Source: Pseudomonas rhizoryzae (GTDB taxonomy: Bacteria > Pseudomonadota > Gammaproteobacteria > Pseudomonadales > Pseudomonadaceae). From it: a stretch of DNA of 64,000 nt. Every line of letters starts with the position of its first letter. The first letter of the stretch is position 1. The DNA lies in the NCBI RefSeq assembly GCF_005250615.1, contig NZ_SULM01000008.1:248001-312000 (forward strand), in the 5' to 3' direction. A model generated the notes under the pieces. That model was not told the DNA's origin. It made no database searches and was given only the letters and a program-made list of their open reading frames with translations. Below are positions 7,754-16,231 of the stretch, one piece after another. Made by a program: the position numbers and the translations under genes.

Positions 7754-9535
7754 TCAGGAAGAGAGCATCTGCCAGAACGCCGCCCCGACCCCGGCCAGAC
7801 TTTCCCCGGCGATCAACCCGGCGGCGGCGGCCAGGGCGAAGCGCTCGGCCAGGCGTGGCCTACGCCAGCGCACCAGGGCGGTGAGCAGGGCGCCCAGGGT
7901 CATCATCAGGGACACCGAGGCCGGCAGGATGAAGGCGAGCCCCAACGCAGCCGAACTGGGCAGCCAGAGGGCCCGGCGCGGGGCCAGCAGCGCCTCGGCC
8001 AGCCCCAGCAGCAGACCGGCCAGGGCGCCGCCGACGATGCCCAGGCGCATCGCCGCGTCCAGCGCTCCCAGGCCCTGGGTCAGGGTTTGCGCCACCGCCT
8101 TCCACTGGGCCACCGCCGGGGCCGGCCAGGCGGCGCTGAGCAAGAGCGCCTGGGGATCGGGAATCAGCAACCGGTAGGTGAGCACCCCGGTCACCGCGCC
8201 CAGGGCGATGCCCAGGCACTGGGCGACCACCTGCTTGGCCGGGGTGGCGCCGATGGCCTTGCCGACCTTGAAGTCGTTCATCAGGTCGGTGCTCTGACCC
8301 GCCGCGCCGCCGGCGGTATTGGCACCCATCAGATTGATGTTGACCTGGCCCGGCGCGGCCAGGCCGAAGGCGAGCTGCGAGAGCTGGCCGATGGCGCCGA
8401 TGGGCGGAATGCCGGTGGCGCCGACCACCCGCGCGGCCATGGCGGCGAGAAAGATCGCCAGGGGGATGGCGAGCAGGGCGAGCCAGGGATCTATCCCGAA
8501 CAAGAGTACTTGCAGCACCACCACCAACAGGCTCGCCACCAGCAGCAGGATCAGCGGCCAGGCACGTGGTCGCCGCCAGCCCTGGCGGCGACGTTCACCG
8601 CGCGGCTGGCTAGCCAGGCGCACCGCCAGCGAGGCCAGGGTGGCGCTGACCATCAGGCTCACCCCTGGCCACAGCAGCCATTGCACCAGCACCCCGTATT
8701 GCGGGCCGCTGGCATCCGCGGGCAGTTGGGCGATACCGCTGGCCAGCAACCAGGGCGCCAGGCCAGCCCAGGCCAGCAGGGTGCCGAGCAGCAGCGAGAG
8801 GCCGACTCTCAGGCCGATGATGCCACCGAAGCCGAGCAGCAGCAGCGAGGGGTCGAAGCTGAAGGTCAACCGCTCCAGGGCCGGCGAGGGTGCCACCCGT
8901 GGCAGCGCCCAGGCGAAGCTGTCCACCAGCTTGACGATCGCCGACAGCGCCAGGGCGCCGAGCAGCACCCGCAGCCGGGCCAGGGCCTCGGCACCGCTGG
9001 CATAGACCTGGCGCAGCGCCTCCAGGGTGGCCAGGCCCTCGGGAAAGGTCAGGCTGGCATCGGCCAGCAGCAACGGCCGGAGATACCAGGCTACCCAGAT
9101 GCCAAGAAAGCTCACGGCGAATACCCAACCCATCAGCGGCAGGGTGGGCAGCTCCTGGCCGGTCAACAGGGTATAGGCCGGGATGGGGGCCACCAGGCCG
9201 CCGGAGACGATGCTCGCCGCCGCCGAGGCCACGGTCTGGTTGATATTGCTCTCGTGCAACGTCCAGCCCGGCTGCCGTAGCCGCCGGCCCAGGCGGTGCC
9301 AGAGGCCGTAGCTCACCAGCAGGGCGATGATCGACATATTGAACGACCAGCCGATCTTGAGGCCGGCATAGACGTTCGCCGGGGTCAGCAGGATGCCCAG
9401 CAGGGCACCGGTGAACAGCGCCCGGGGGCTGAGTTCGCGCTCCACGGGTAGCGGCAGAGCGGACGGGGCGACGGTGGCGTCGGACAAAAGCGGCTCCTCG
9501 GTCACGGAAACGACGGGCGTCGTCAGGGGACCCAC
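7754..9535 (-). CDS. OPT-family transporter
   Basis: A 593-residue, highly hydrophobic protein with about 14-16 predicted membrane segments. The motif NINQTVASAAASI (near residue 97) and the GTPPKQ-like/NAGGAAGQSTDLMNDFKVG segments mark the oligopeptide transporter (OPT/YSL) family, which moves peptides or metal chelates. The start is uncertain: the frame opens with a GTG at 9535 and the first ~35 residues look non-membrane and poorly constrained, so a later GTG (near 9505) is possible. The LysR gene upstream at 9560 is on the same strand, ending 24 bp before this gene, and could form an operon with it. Confidence 0.85.
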   Translation of the reverse strand: MGPLTTPVVSVTEEPLLSDATVAPSALPLPVERELSPRALFTGALLGILLTPANVYAGLKIGWSFNMSIIALLVSYGLWHRLGRRLRQPGWTLHESNINQTVASAAASIVSGGLVAPIPAYTLLTGQELPTLPLMGWVFAVSFLGIWVAWYLRPLLLADASLTFPEGLATLEALRQVYASGAEALARLRVLLGALALSAIVKLVDSFAWALPRVAPSPALERLTFSFDPSLLLLGFGGIIGLRVGLSLLLGTLLAWAGLAPWLLASGIAQLPADASGPQYGVLVQWLLWPGVSLMVSATLASLAVRLASQPRGERRRQGWRRPRAWPLILLLVASLLVVVLQVLLFGIDPWLALLAIPLAIFLAAMAARVVGATGIPPIGAIGQLSQLAFGLAAPGQVNINLMGANTAGGAAGQSTDLMNDFKVGKAIGATPAKQVVAQCLGIALGAVTGVLTYRLLIPDPQALLLSAAWPAPAVAQWKAVAQTLTQGLGALDAAMRLGIVGGALAGLLLGLAEALLAPRRALWLPSSAALGLAFILPASVSLMMTLGALLTALVRWRRPRLAERFALAAAAGLIAGESLAGVGAAFWQMLSS

Positions 9536-9559
9536 AGGTACGCCGGTTGGTTCGCCGAC

Positions 9560-10474
9560 TCAGGGCTGCGCTTGCGCCCAGCTCTGGCGCAGGGCCTCGA
9601 TCAGCTGGCGCAAGCCTGGCGGCGGCTGGCGCCGGCTAGGGTAGTAGATGCACAGCGGCGCGCCGGGCGACGCCCAGGCCGGCAAGACCTGTTCCAGACG
9701 GCCGTCGCGCAGCTCCTCGGCCACCCGCCACTCCAGGCAATAGGCCAACCCCAGGCCATCCAGGGCCGCCTGGATCGAGGTCTCGGTCTCGTTGACGGTG
9801 AGCGGGCCGGGCACGTCGACCACCCGGGTCGCGACGCCGCTGCCCAGTTCCCAGCGATAGAGGGCGCCGTTGCCCAGGCGCAGGCGTATGCAATGATGGC
9901 GGGCCAGGTCTTCCGGTCGCTCCGGGCGCCCGTGGCGGGCCAGGTAGGCGGGGGCGCCCACCACCACCCAGCGCAGTTCGTCGGTGAGCGGCAGGGCGAC
10001 CATGTCCTGGGGCACGGTATCGCCGTAGCGGATGCCGGCATCGAGGCCATCAGCGACGATATCCACCGGGCGGTCTTCGACGCTGATGTCCAGTTGCAGC
10101 TGGGGGTAGTCGGCCAGCAGGCGGGGCAGGGTGGGGGTCACCAGCAGCCGCGCCGCATCCCGCGGTACGCTCAGGCGCAGGCGCCCGACCGGGGCGTCGC
10201 GGTGCTGGTCCAGCTCGCCCAGCGCCTCGCCGATGAGGGCGAAGCCCTGTTCGAGCTTTTCCGCCAGCGCCGCGCCGGCCAGGGTCGGCACCACCGAGCG
10301 GCTGGTGCGATTGAGCAGCTTGACCCCAAGGCGGGTCTCCAACTGACGCAGAGCATGGCTCAGTGCCGAGGTGGTGACGCCCAATTCGATAGCGGCCTGG
10401 CGAAAGCTGCGCCGCCGGACCAGGGCGACGAAGACGTTGAGATCGGCCAATTCGCCGCGATTCAGGGTTGGCAT
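9560..10474 (-). CDS. LysR-family transcriptional regulator
   Basis: A 304-residue LysR-type regulator with an N-terminal HTH (about residues 8-65, FVALVRRRSFRQAAIELGVTTSALSHALRQLE) and a substrate-binding-like domain (about 90-295). The ATG at 10474 follows a GAGGA site; the frame also opens six bases earlier with TTG. The aldo/keto reductase gene lies divergently about 290 bp away, which is the typical LysR target arrangement, and the OPT gene follows on the same strand. The intervening region holds a large palindromic repeat (10494-10681). Confidence 0.88.
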   Translation of the reverse strand: MPTLNRGELADLNVFVALVRRRSFRQAAIELGVTTSALSHALRQLETRLGVKLLNRTSRSVVPTLAGAALAEKLEQGFALIGEALGELDQHRDAPVGRLRLSVPRDAARLLVTPTLPRLLADYPQLQLDISVEDRPVDIVADGLDAGIRYGDTVPQDMVALPLTDELRWVVVGAPAYLARHGRPERPEDLARHHCIRLRLGNGALYRWELGSGVATRVVDVPGPLTVNETETSIQAALDGLGLAYCLEWRVAEELRDGRLEQVLPAWASPGAPLCIYYPSRRQPPPGLRQLIEALRQSWAQAQP

Positions 10475-10493
10475 GCACAATCCTCGCGCGATA

Positions 10494-10681
10494 AGAGCCT
10501 GTTCAAAGTCTGCTACGCGTCGGCCAAACGGCGTTGAAAATGCCCTGGAAGGCCAGCCCCGTCGGAATGCTCATTTACCACTCGTAAACCCGAGCGCGGG
10601 TCCGATCCGCTTCCTCAGGTGTTTTCGCGGGGCCGCCTAGGCCTTGTTTGGCTCTAGCTCGCGAGCCTTAGAACAGGCTCT
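10494..10681. repeat. palindromic dispersed element, copy A
   Basis: A 188-bp element bounded by a perfect 11-bp inverted repeat (AGAGCCTGTTC and GAACAGGCTCT). The core contains GGAATGCTCATTTACC, then a CGTAAAC block and CCGCTTCCTCA, which are shared with copies B (33436-33572) and C (40355-40500). It lies between divergent LysR and aldo/keto reductase genes and encodes no protein. It carries an extra ~17-bp insertion (GAGCGCGGGTCCGAT region) compared with the other copies. Confidence 0.7.
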
Positions 10682-10764
10682 AGGAGTCAAGCGTTCGTTG
10701 AGCCCTATTCAACGCTTTTTGAATTAGCCTCACAAGGCTAACCCTTACCAGCCTGGAGACCCCT

Positions 10765-11745
10765 ATGAGTGAAACCCTGCGCATTCCGGGTATCGATACC
10801 CCCGTTTCCCGCATCGGCCTCGGCACCTGGGCCATCGGTGGCTGGATGTGGGGCGGCACCGACGAAGCCCGCTCCATCGAGACCATTCGCGGCGCCGTGC
10901 AAGGCGGCATCAATCTCATCGACACCGCACCGGTATACGGCTTCGGTCGTTCCGAGGAGATCGTCGGCAAGGCCCTGGAAGGCATCCGCGACCAGGCGGT
11001 GATCGCCACCAAGGTCGCCCTGGAGTGGCCGAACGAAGAGGTACGCCGCAACGCCAGCGCCGCGCGCATCCGCCAAGAGGTGGAGGATTCCCTGCGCCGC
11101 CTGCGCACCGATCGCATCGACCTCTATCAGGTGCACTGGCCCGATCCCCAGGTGCCCCACGAAGAAACCGCCCGCGCGCTGGAGCAACTGCGGCAGGAGG
11201 GCAAGATTCTCGCCATCGGCGTGAGCAACTACTCGCCCGAGCAATTGGAAGTCTTCCGCCAGTTCGCCAATCTCTCCAGCGTGCAGCCGCCCTACAATCT
11301 GTTCGAGCGCGCCATCGAAGCCGATGTGCTGCCCTATGCCCAGCGTCACGGCCTGGTGGTGCTGGCCTATGGCGCCCTCTGCCGTGGGCTGCTGTCCGGG
11401 CGGATGAACGCCGATACCCGCTTCGAGGGCGACGACCTGCGCCAGGGCGATCCCAAGTTCCAGGCGCCGCGCTTCGCCCAGTATCTGGCGGCGGTGGACG
11501 CCCTGACCGCCTTTGCCCGCGAACGGCACGGCAAGTCGGTGCTGGCCCTGGCGGTGCGCTGGATTCTCGACCAGGGGCCGACCATCGCCCTCTGGGGGGC
11601 ACGCAAGCCCGAGCAGTTGCAAGGGCTGGACGAGGCCTTCGGCTGGCGGCTGTCTGCCGACGACCTGGCGGCCATCGACGGTATCCTCGCCGAACACGTC
11701 AAGGACCCGGTGGGGCCGGAGTTCATGGCGCCCCCTCTGCGTTGA
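10765..11745 (+). CDS. aldo/keto reductase
   Basis: A 326-residue (alpha/beta)8-barrel NADPH-dependent oxidoreductase. The catalytic tetrad is visible: Asp in LIDTAPVYG, Tyr in the same motif, Lys in VIATKVALEW and His in LYQVHWPD. The cofactor-binding part near the C-terminus (VLALAVRWILDQGPTIALWGARKPEQL) is also typical. It begins with an ATG after a weak ribosome site and is divergent from a LysR regulator. The substrate is unknown; family members reduce sugars, methylglyoxal or xenobiotic aldehydes. Confidence 0.92.
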   Translation: MSETLRIPGIDTPVSRIGLGTWAIGGWMWGGTDEARSIETIRGAVQGGINLIDTAPVYGFGRSEEIVGKALEGIRDQAVIATKVALEWPNEEVRRNASAARIRQEVEDSLRRLRTDRIDLYQVHWPDPQVPHEETARALEQLRQEGKILAIGVSNYSPEQLEVFRQFANLSSVQPPYNLFERAIEADVLPYAQRHGLVVLAYGALCRGLLSGRMNADTRFEGDDLRQGDPKFQAPRFAQYLAAVDALTAFARERHGKSVLALAVRWILDQGPTIALWGARKPEQLQGLDEAFGWRLSADDLAAIDGILAEHVKDPVGPEFMAPPLR

Positions 11746-11813
11746 TGCCGGCAGGTGGGGCACCCTGGCCCCGCTACGTTGCCTAAAGGATTCAGCCACA
11801 AGAGGTGAGGATC

Positions 11814-11966
11814 ATGGCCAAGCGCGACGATCTCGACCACAAGCCGGAAAATGCCGGCAAGGTCGGTGAGACCCACAAGGAACTCAACCAGGGCGGCGAA
11901 GAGCAGCGCCCGCAGAACGACAAACGTCCGGAACACCCCAAGGAGAATCCGGACCCGGGTTATTGA
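11814..11966 (+). CDS. small hydrophilic protein, 50 aa
   Basis: A 50-residue, highly charged and Pro/Asn/Gly-rich protein (MAKRDDLDHKPENAGKVGET...ENPDPGY) with no hydrophobic segment. The start has an AGAGGTGAGG ribosome site seven bases before the ATG, and a strong terminator follows 20 bp after the stop, so it looks like a genuine monocistronic gene. The composition resembles intrinsically disordered stress proteins, which fits the neighbouring DUF3618/holin operon and dps. No domain is recognised. Confidence 0.7.
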   Translation: MAKRDDLDHKPENAGKVGETHKELNQGGEEQRPQNDKRPEHPKENPDPGY

Positions 11967-11985
11967 CAGCTGAAAGGCCTGGATG

Positions 11986-12016
11986 AAAAAGGCGCAACGG
12001 TCTGGACCGTTGCGCC
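11986..12016. terminator. bidirectional intrinsic terminator
   Basis: A 13- to 15-bp GC-rich stem (GGCGCAACGG with its complement and flanking A- and T-runs) and a 6-base loop. The A-run on one side and T-run on the other let it serve both the small gene to the left and the leftward operon ending at 12039. Confidence 0.85.
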
Positions 12017-12038
12017 TTTTTAGCTTGCCTGGCTGCCG

Positions 12039-13016
12039 TCAGCGGTTGCGCGGAGTCGCCATGCCGCTTTCGTCGCCGACCGCGCCGGGTGTGCCACCCA
12101 CTGCCGCCGTCCGCCCGACGTTGAGTCCCGCCGCGCCCTGGGTGGCACCCAGGGTGCTGGTGGTGCCTTGCCGCGGCGAGCCGGCCATGGACTCAACGCC
12201 CGCATCGGGATCGTTACCCAGGTCGCGGGCAGGCGAGCCGGTCGCATGCGACTGCTCCTGACCCCTGTCGGCGCTGTCCGTACGGGCCTTGTCCACTACC
12301 TCGCGGCCCGCGGCACTGACCTGCTCATAGCCGCCACTGGCTGCCTGTTTCACCTTGGCGGTCAGCTTGTCGCTGTGCTTGCCCAGGGTACGGTCCTCCG
12401 TCTGGGTTCGCGGCAGCGCGGCGCCGAGCAGGGCACCCAGGGCGATGCCCAGGGCACCCACCACCAGCGGCTGTTCGCGCAGCAGGGTATCGAAGGAGCC
12501 CTTGAGCTGCTGCGCCTGGTCAGCCAGGGTGTCCTTGGCGTGAGCGGCGGTATCGCTCAGCCGCTCTCCGGTCTGGGCGGCCTTGGCCGATACGCTTTCC
12601 CCCAGACCGGTCACCTTGTCGCGCACATCGTGGCTGCCACGGTTCAGGGAATCGCGGGTATGGTCTGCGCCGTTGGCGACCGAGTCCATCGCGCCGGCCA
12701 GCTTGTCCTTGAGCGGGGTGCCCGTCGTGGCCGGTGCCGGCGTGCGATTCTGCCCGAGTGCCAGCCACAGTAAGCCGACCGAGGTCAGTACCGCGGGCAC
12801 CGGATTGGCCTTGAGGGTAGTGCCCAGGTTGTGGGCGAATTCACCACTGTGGCCCTTGGTATAGGAGAGCGCCTGATCGAACAGCTGGCCGGGAGAAAGG
12901 CGGCTTTCCAGCGCGCCCACCAGGTCTTCGATGCGCTCGCGCTTCTGGTCGATTTCGCGCTCGAGTTCTTCGGGATTCTTGCGGGACTCCGCGTCGATCT
13001 GATCGGTGATGCTCAT
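12039..13016 (-). CDS. DUF3618 membrane-anchored stress-type protein
   Basis: A 325-residue protein. The N-terminal part (PEELEREIDQKRERIEDLVGALESRLSPGQLFDQAL, about 14-50) matches DUF3618. One hydrophobic segment near residue 78 and a second (VVGALGIALGALLGAAL) near residue 180 could span or hairpin in the inner membrane. Between and after them the chain is Ala/Ser/Asp-rich with heptad-like repeats, and the C-terminus is disordered. It is the last gene of a three-gene operon whose members overlap by ATGA. The role is unknown; related genes are linked to envelope or nutrient-stress responses. Confidence 0.8.
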   Translation of the reverse strand: MSITDQIDAESRKNPEELEREIDQKRERIEDLVGALESRLSPGQLFDQALSYTKGHSGEFAHNLGTTLKANPVPAVLTSVGLLWLALGQNRTPAPATTGTPLKDKLAGAMDSVANGADHTRDSLNRGSHDVRDKVTGLGESVSAKAAQTGERLSDTAAHAKDTLADQAQQLKGSFDTLLREQPLVVGALGIALGALLGAALPRTQTEDRTLGKHSDKLTAKVKQAASGGYEQVSAAGREVVDKARTDSADRGQEQSHATGSPARDLGNDPDAGVESMAGSPRQGTTSTLGATQGAAGLNVGRTAAVGGTPGAVGDESGMATPRNR

Positions 13017-13426
13017 TGTGCGGCTCTCCGTACGGCGTCCTTGTCCTTCTGCAGGCTGTTGACGGTGCGGTCGGGCGTGAAGTGGGACGGCTCGAACTGC
13101 TTCTTGCCGGACTGCAGCATGATGAAGCCGATCACCATGACCACGGCGCCTACCAGCAGGGCGGCGGCCCAGGGCGTGAGGTACTGGGAGAGGAAATAGA
13201 CGACACCCATCAGCAGCACGATGAAGCCGGCCAGCAGCACGATGGCGCCGGCCGCTACGCCAGCAACGCCGGCCTTGGTGGTGCGCAGGGATTCGCCCAG
13301 TTCGGCCTTGGCCAGCGCCAGCTCCTTGGTGAACAGCGCCGGTACCTCGTGGACCAGCTGCTTGACCAGGCCGACGACCGAAGTATCGCTCTCGCTGGGA
13401 CGCGGAGTGGGATTCTCGTTGATCAT
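13013..13426 (-). CDS. phage-holin-superfamily III (DUF1469) membrane protein
   Basis: A 137-residue protein with two closely spaced transmembrane helices (about residues 55-80 and 85-110, GVAGVAAGAIVLLAGFIVLLMGVVYFLS and AALLVGAVVMVIGFIML) after an amphipathic N-terminal helix (LFTKELALAKAELGE). This matches the holin-superfamily-III/DUF1469 group, which in most bacteria is not phage-derived. It is overlapped by ATGA at both ends with its operon partners, indicating translational coupling. No lysis genes are nearby, so a phage role is unlikely. Confidence 0.82.
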   Translation of the reverse strand: MINENPTPRPSESDTSVVGLVKQLVHEVPALFTKELALAKAELGESLRTTKAGVAGVAAGAIVLLAGFIVLLMGVVYFLSQYLTPWAAALLVGAVVMVIGFIMLQSGKKQFEPSHFTPDRTVNSLQKDKDAVRRAAQ

Positions 13427-14136
13427 GGCTGCTTGCCTCCGCTCAGGGTGGGTCGATCCAGTTGGCTGGATGAGGTGCCGGTGTTCAGGGCGCGGTCGCT
13501 ACGGGCTGGATTGATCGCCGCGCCACCGATGGGGTCGCCGCTACGGGTGGTGGTCGGTGCGTGGACGTCCGGACCCTTGGGGATGGCGCTGGTATGGATG
13601 ACATCGGCCCCGGCCGCCGGCTCCACTAATTCGTTTTCCGCCGCCACCGAGGGGGTGGTCAGCGTGGGCAGCTCGTCCGCACCGCTGTGCTGCGCGGTAC
13701 TGCCGGTATCCGCCTGGCTGGACGCCTTGAGAAAGCGCGACAGGCCGAAGCCGATGGCGATGCTGCCGGTGAGGAACAGGGCCGGGTTATCCCGCGCCAG
13801 GGTGCCGGCCTGGTGCAGCAGCTGTTCGGCGCTCTTGCCGCGCAAATCCTCGGCCAGCCCGGTCAGGCTCTGCGCCATGTCGCTGACATAGTGCGCCAGG
13901 CCCAGGGTGTCCTTGTCCTCGAGTTCGTCGGCGGCCGCCTGGGCACTCTGGGCGATGGCGCCGAGCTGGTCGGCGGCGGTGTCGCGATAGTGTTCATAGT
14001 GCGCGGCGCCTTCTTGCTTGGCGTCTTGCACCGTATCCCGGGCGACCTCTTTCAAATCGTGCAGATGGGCCTTTGCCGTGGAACCGTCCTTGGTCTGCGA
14101 GGGATGTCCCTGAGCGGGATCGATGGGCGTCGTCAT
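13423..14136 (-). CDS. membrane-anchored hydrophilic protein, first gene of stress operon
   Basis: A 237-residue protein with a long helical, Ala/Gln/Asp-rich N-terminal half (KEVARDTVQDAKQEGAAHYEHYRDTAADQLGAIAQSAQAAADELEDKDT), one hydrophobic segment (ALFLTGSIAIGFGLSRFL, about 135-152) and a disordered C-terminus. The helical repeats recall LEA-like or nutrient-deprivation-induced proteins. It leads the operon with the holin-like and DUF3618 genes, and dps lies divergently 373 bp away. No enzymatic motif is seen. Confidence 0.72.
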   Translation of the reverse strand: MTTPIDPAQGHPSQTKDGSTAKAHLHDLKEVARDTVQDAKQEGAAHYEHYRDTAADQLGAIAQSAQAAADELEDKDTLGLAHYVSDMAQSLTGLAEDLRGKSAEQLLHQAGTLARDNPALFLTGSIAIGFGLSRFLKASSQADTGSTAQHSGADELPTLTTPSVAAENELVEPAAGADVIHTSAIPKGPDVHAPTTTRSGDPIGGAAINPARSDRALNTGTSSSQLDRPTLSGGKQP

Positions 14137-14509
14137 ACGCTTGTACCTGTGTGCAGAACCTTGTCGTGGCCGACAGAGAACTCTTGGCGACCGTTCGTGT
14201 GCCTTGCCTTTTAGGTGACCGAGGTGAGCGAGCGACGGTTCGGCAGCGGCATCGGTTTGCCGCTGGAACTGACAAACGGTTTTACCTACAGGGTTAGCTA
14301 CAAGCGAGACGGCCCTGACCCGGCACAGCCTCTAGGACGGGCAATGAAACGCAATCGCAACGCTGGCGACCATTCGTCTTGCCCATGGTGGCGATATGGA
14401 AATTCGATGAACGTTTTTTCGTCCGGTGCGGTCGATTCCTACAGACGTTGACGTTCGCCGAGTGCGGACCTACCTCTTCAACTCACGTCAGAATGACAGG
14501 AGATTTCTC
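14137..14509. other. divergent intergenic region, stress operon / dps
   Basis: This 373-bp spacer carries the promoters for two divergent stress-type units. I see no gene here, and no sigma factor consensus that I would defend. The ribosome site GACAGGAG just before dps is clear (14496-14503). Confidence 0.5.
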
Positions 14510-15040
14510 ATGGCCGTTGCCAATGCCAAGCAAGAACTGAAGACCGTTTCCAGCGTCAAGCAGAAGGCCCATCAGGGCGAGGACGCCACCCTGCAGAACC
14601 AGCAGGCGGTAGGCGAAGCCCTGGCCGTGCTGCTGTCCGATGTCTTCGCGCTGTACATCAAGACCAAGAACTACCACTGGCACATGAAGGGCTCGCATTT
14701 CCGCGACTACCATCTGCTGCTGGAAGAGCAAGCCACCCAGCTGTACGGCATCACCGACCTGATCGCCGAGCGCGCCCGTAAGATCGGCCAGCCCACCGTG
14801 CGCTCCCTGGAGCAGATGGTGCAGCTCAAGCGCCTGGCCAGCAGCGACGCCACTGACCTGTCGGCCGACCAGATGCTCACCGAGCTGCACGACGACAACC
14901 AGTCGCTGGCCGCCTACATGCGCACCACCCACACCCTGACCGACGACGCCAACGACGTTTCCACCACCAGCCTGCTGGAAGAGTGGATCGATCAGGCCGA
15001 AGAACGTGCCTGGTTCCTGGGTCAGACCGTCGGCAAATAA
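14510..15040 (+). CDS. dps: Dps-family ferritin, DNA protection during starvation
   Basis: A 176-residue Dps protein, which forms 12-subunit shells that oxidise and store iron and bind DNA. The ferroxidase-site motif is present: HWHMKGSHFRDYHLLLEEQ followed by DLIAERARKIG. The Lys-containing N-terminal tail (about 1-30) could bind DNA. The ATG at 14510 follows a GACAGGAG ribosome site; in-frame upstream codons to 14426 are not favoured. A strong terminator follows. It is divergent from the holin/DUF3618 operon. Confidence 0.93.
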   Translation: MAVANAKQELKTVSSVKQKAHQGEDATLQNQQAVGEALAVLLSDVFALYIKTKNYHWHMKGSHFRDYHLLLEEQATQLYGITDLIAERARKIGQPTVRSLEQMVQLKRLASSDATDLSADQMLTELHDDNQSLAAYMRTTHTLTDDANDVSTTSLLEEWIDQAEERAWFLGQTVGK

Positions 15041-15091
15041 GCCGCAGTCGAGATCGAGCAGCCCGTCGTTAGACGTAATGCTGTTCACCAA

Positions 15092-15131
15092 GAAAAACGC
15101 CGCGGACTCGATAAGAGCCGCGGCGTTTTTC
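15092..15131 (+). terminator. intrinsic terminator after dps
   Basis: A GAAAAACGCCGCGG stem pairs with CCGCGGCGTTTTTC across an 11-12-base loop and ends in a T-run, 50 bp after the dps stop. Confidence 0.85.
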
Positions 15132-15359
15132 GTGAACTGCTTTCATCGCTGCGGGGTACTTTAGGCGCTAGAGGCCCGCTCAGTGGCGAAAGCCTACAGA
15201 GAGGACAACCGGGCGGCTGGCAGCGATTTCTTGAAGAGCTCCCGGCAAATCTCAACGTTTGTATGAACAGCATTACGTCCATGGCGGACATTTCATTTCT
15301 GCAGTGACGCCAATTTCCGGCAACCATCGTCTCGACGGTTCACGCATCTGCCGTGCTGT

Positions 15360-16049
15360 TCACTTTCCAGGACCTACCTGGGTATAGGGAATCGGCGCCC
15401 ACCAACTGCCGTAGGGCACCCCGTACTTGGCGATATAGGCTTGGGTGACCTCGGTTAACGGCAGCGCGTATTGCCCTTTCATCTGCCCCTGATAGGGCCC
15501 CTTGGGTTCGATCTCGGCCTGCAGCGTCATGACTTCGATAGGGTCCAGACAGGGGCCCATGATCCACACCTTGACGATGCCACCGGGTGCCAGGCCGATG
15601 GTGAGATCTTTACGATAATCCGAAGTACGACCGCTGACCGGACATTCAGCGGGCATGCGTTCGAGCATCTTCGCGCGTGCCCAGTCCGGCATCGTGAACA
15701 GCGCATGGTAGGTCTGGGGTTCGACCAGCGATTGCCAGCGTAGCGAGACCACGTAAGGCAGATCCAGGCCGGTCAGGTAGCGGCCAGCGCCAGAACCGAT
15801 TCTCTTGGGCCAGCCCTTGGCGGTAGCCGAGAGACTCGCCGGTTGCCCCATGGCTACCACGCCGCCCATGGCATTGGGAAAGATACGCCCATTGATGTCG
15901 CTGATATTGGCCCGCTCCAGCCAGACCTGCATGTAGTTGGGTGCCAAAAAGCCCAGGTACCAGGCGTCATAAGGCAGCTTGGTCGCGGCCCTGGATTGGC
16001 AGCCTGCCAGACAGAGGGGGAGGAGGAGGCACAGCAGCCAGCGCTTCAT
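15360..16049 (-). CDS. DUF2931 lipoprotein, putative T6SS immunity protein (copy 1)
   Basis: A 229-residue lipoprotein: signal peptide with lipobox LAGC (Cys17) and a DUF2931-type body. DUF2931 genes commonly sit next to DUF2235 phospholipase effectors and are thought to neutralise them in the periplasm. It differs from the copy at 16231-16914 by about six substitutions (Asn/Asp, a three-residue cluster near residue 110, Met/Leu, Gln/Lys) and by two extra C-terminal residues. Its ATG overlaps the stop of the effector-stub ORF by ATGA. It arose with that stub in an 865-bp-period duplication. Confidence 0.85.
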   Translation of the reverse strand: MKRWLLCLLLPLCLAGCQSRAATKLPYDAWYLGFLAPNYMQVWLERANISDINGRIFPNAMGGVVAMGQPASLSATAKGWPKRIGSGAGRYLTGLDLPYVVSLRWQSLVEPQTYHALFTMPDWARAKMLERMPAECPVSGRTSDYRKDLTIGLAPGGIVKVWIMGPCLDPIEVMTLQAEIEPKGPYQGQMKGQYALPLTEVTQAYIAKYGVPYGSWWAPIPYTQVGPGK

Positions 16050-16211
16050 TGCGGATACCCTGGCTGAGGACGGTTGGGATAGGCGTTACGCCGGCCATCA
16101 GCGGTGGGGGCGTTGACGAAGACCGCCTCCACATTGCCCAGGCCACTGCCGAGCACGGCGTTCCAGTAAGCGGAGAGGTGTACGTAGCGACCGAACAGCA
16201 GAAGAATCTCG
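15379..16211. repeat. tandem duplication, distal copy
   Basis: About 830 bp that repeats the sequence at 16244-17076 with a constant offset of 865 bp and no visible indel. It contains the last ~55 codons of the effector gene and nearly all of the DUF2931 gene. At both edges the similarity ends abruptly. Confidence 0.85.
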
Positions 16212-16231
16212 GGCTGTGCCCGTGGCCACAT
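16046..16231 (-). pseudogene. orphan effector C-terminal stub
   Basis: A 61-codon ORF (MWPRAQPEILLLFGRYVHLSA...) whose last ~53 residues match the extreme C-terminus of the phospholipase effector (LLFGRYVHLSAHWNAVLGSG... to the stop), with two or three substitutions such as His to Tyr. Only the first eight or so residues are unrelated. Its ATG overlaps the stop of immunity copy 2 (TGATG), and its stop overlaps the start of immunity copy 1 (ATGA). It lacks PAAR and catalytic residues, so it is a duplication remnant unless it has a role of its own. Confidence 0.75.

Noticed and set aside
7736..9280. 514-residue Gln/Gly-rich plus-strand frame
   Set aside because: Antisense to the OPT transporter; its composition is typical of a shadow frame.
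10494..10681. Insertion sequence remnant
   Set aside because: Has inverted ends but no transposase reading frame and no clear target-site duplication; treated as a palindromic repeat instead.
13013..13426. Phage origin for the holin-like gene
   Set aside because: No lysin, structural or integrase genes are nearby, and this holin superfamily is common in bacterial chromosomes.
15340..15567. 75-residue frame (and its twin at 16046-16432) within the DUF2931 genes
   Set aside because: These are same-strand, out-of-frame readings of the immunity genes; only the final 61 codons of the second are meaningful, as the effector stub.
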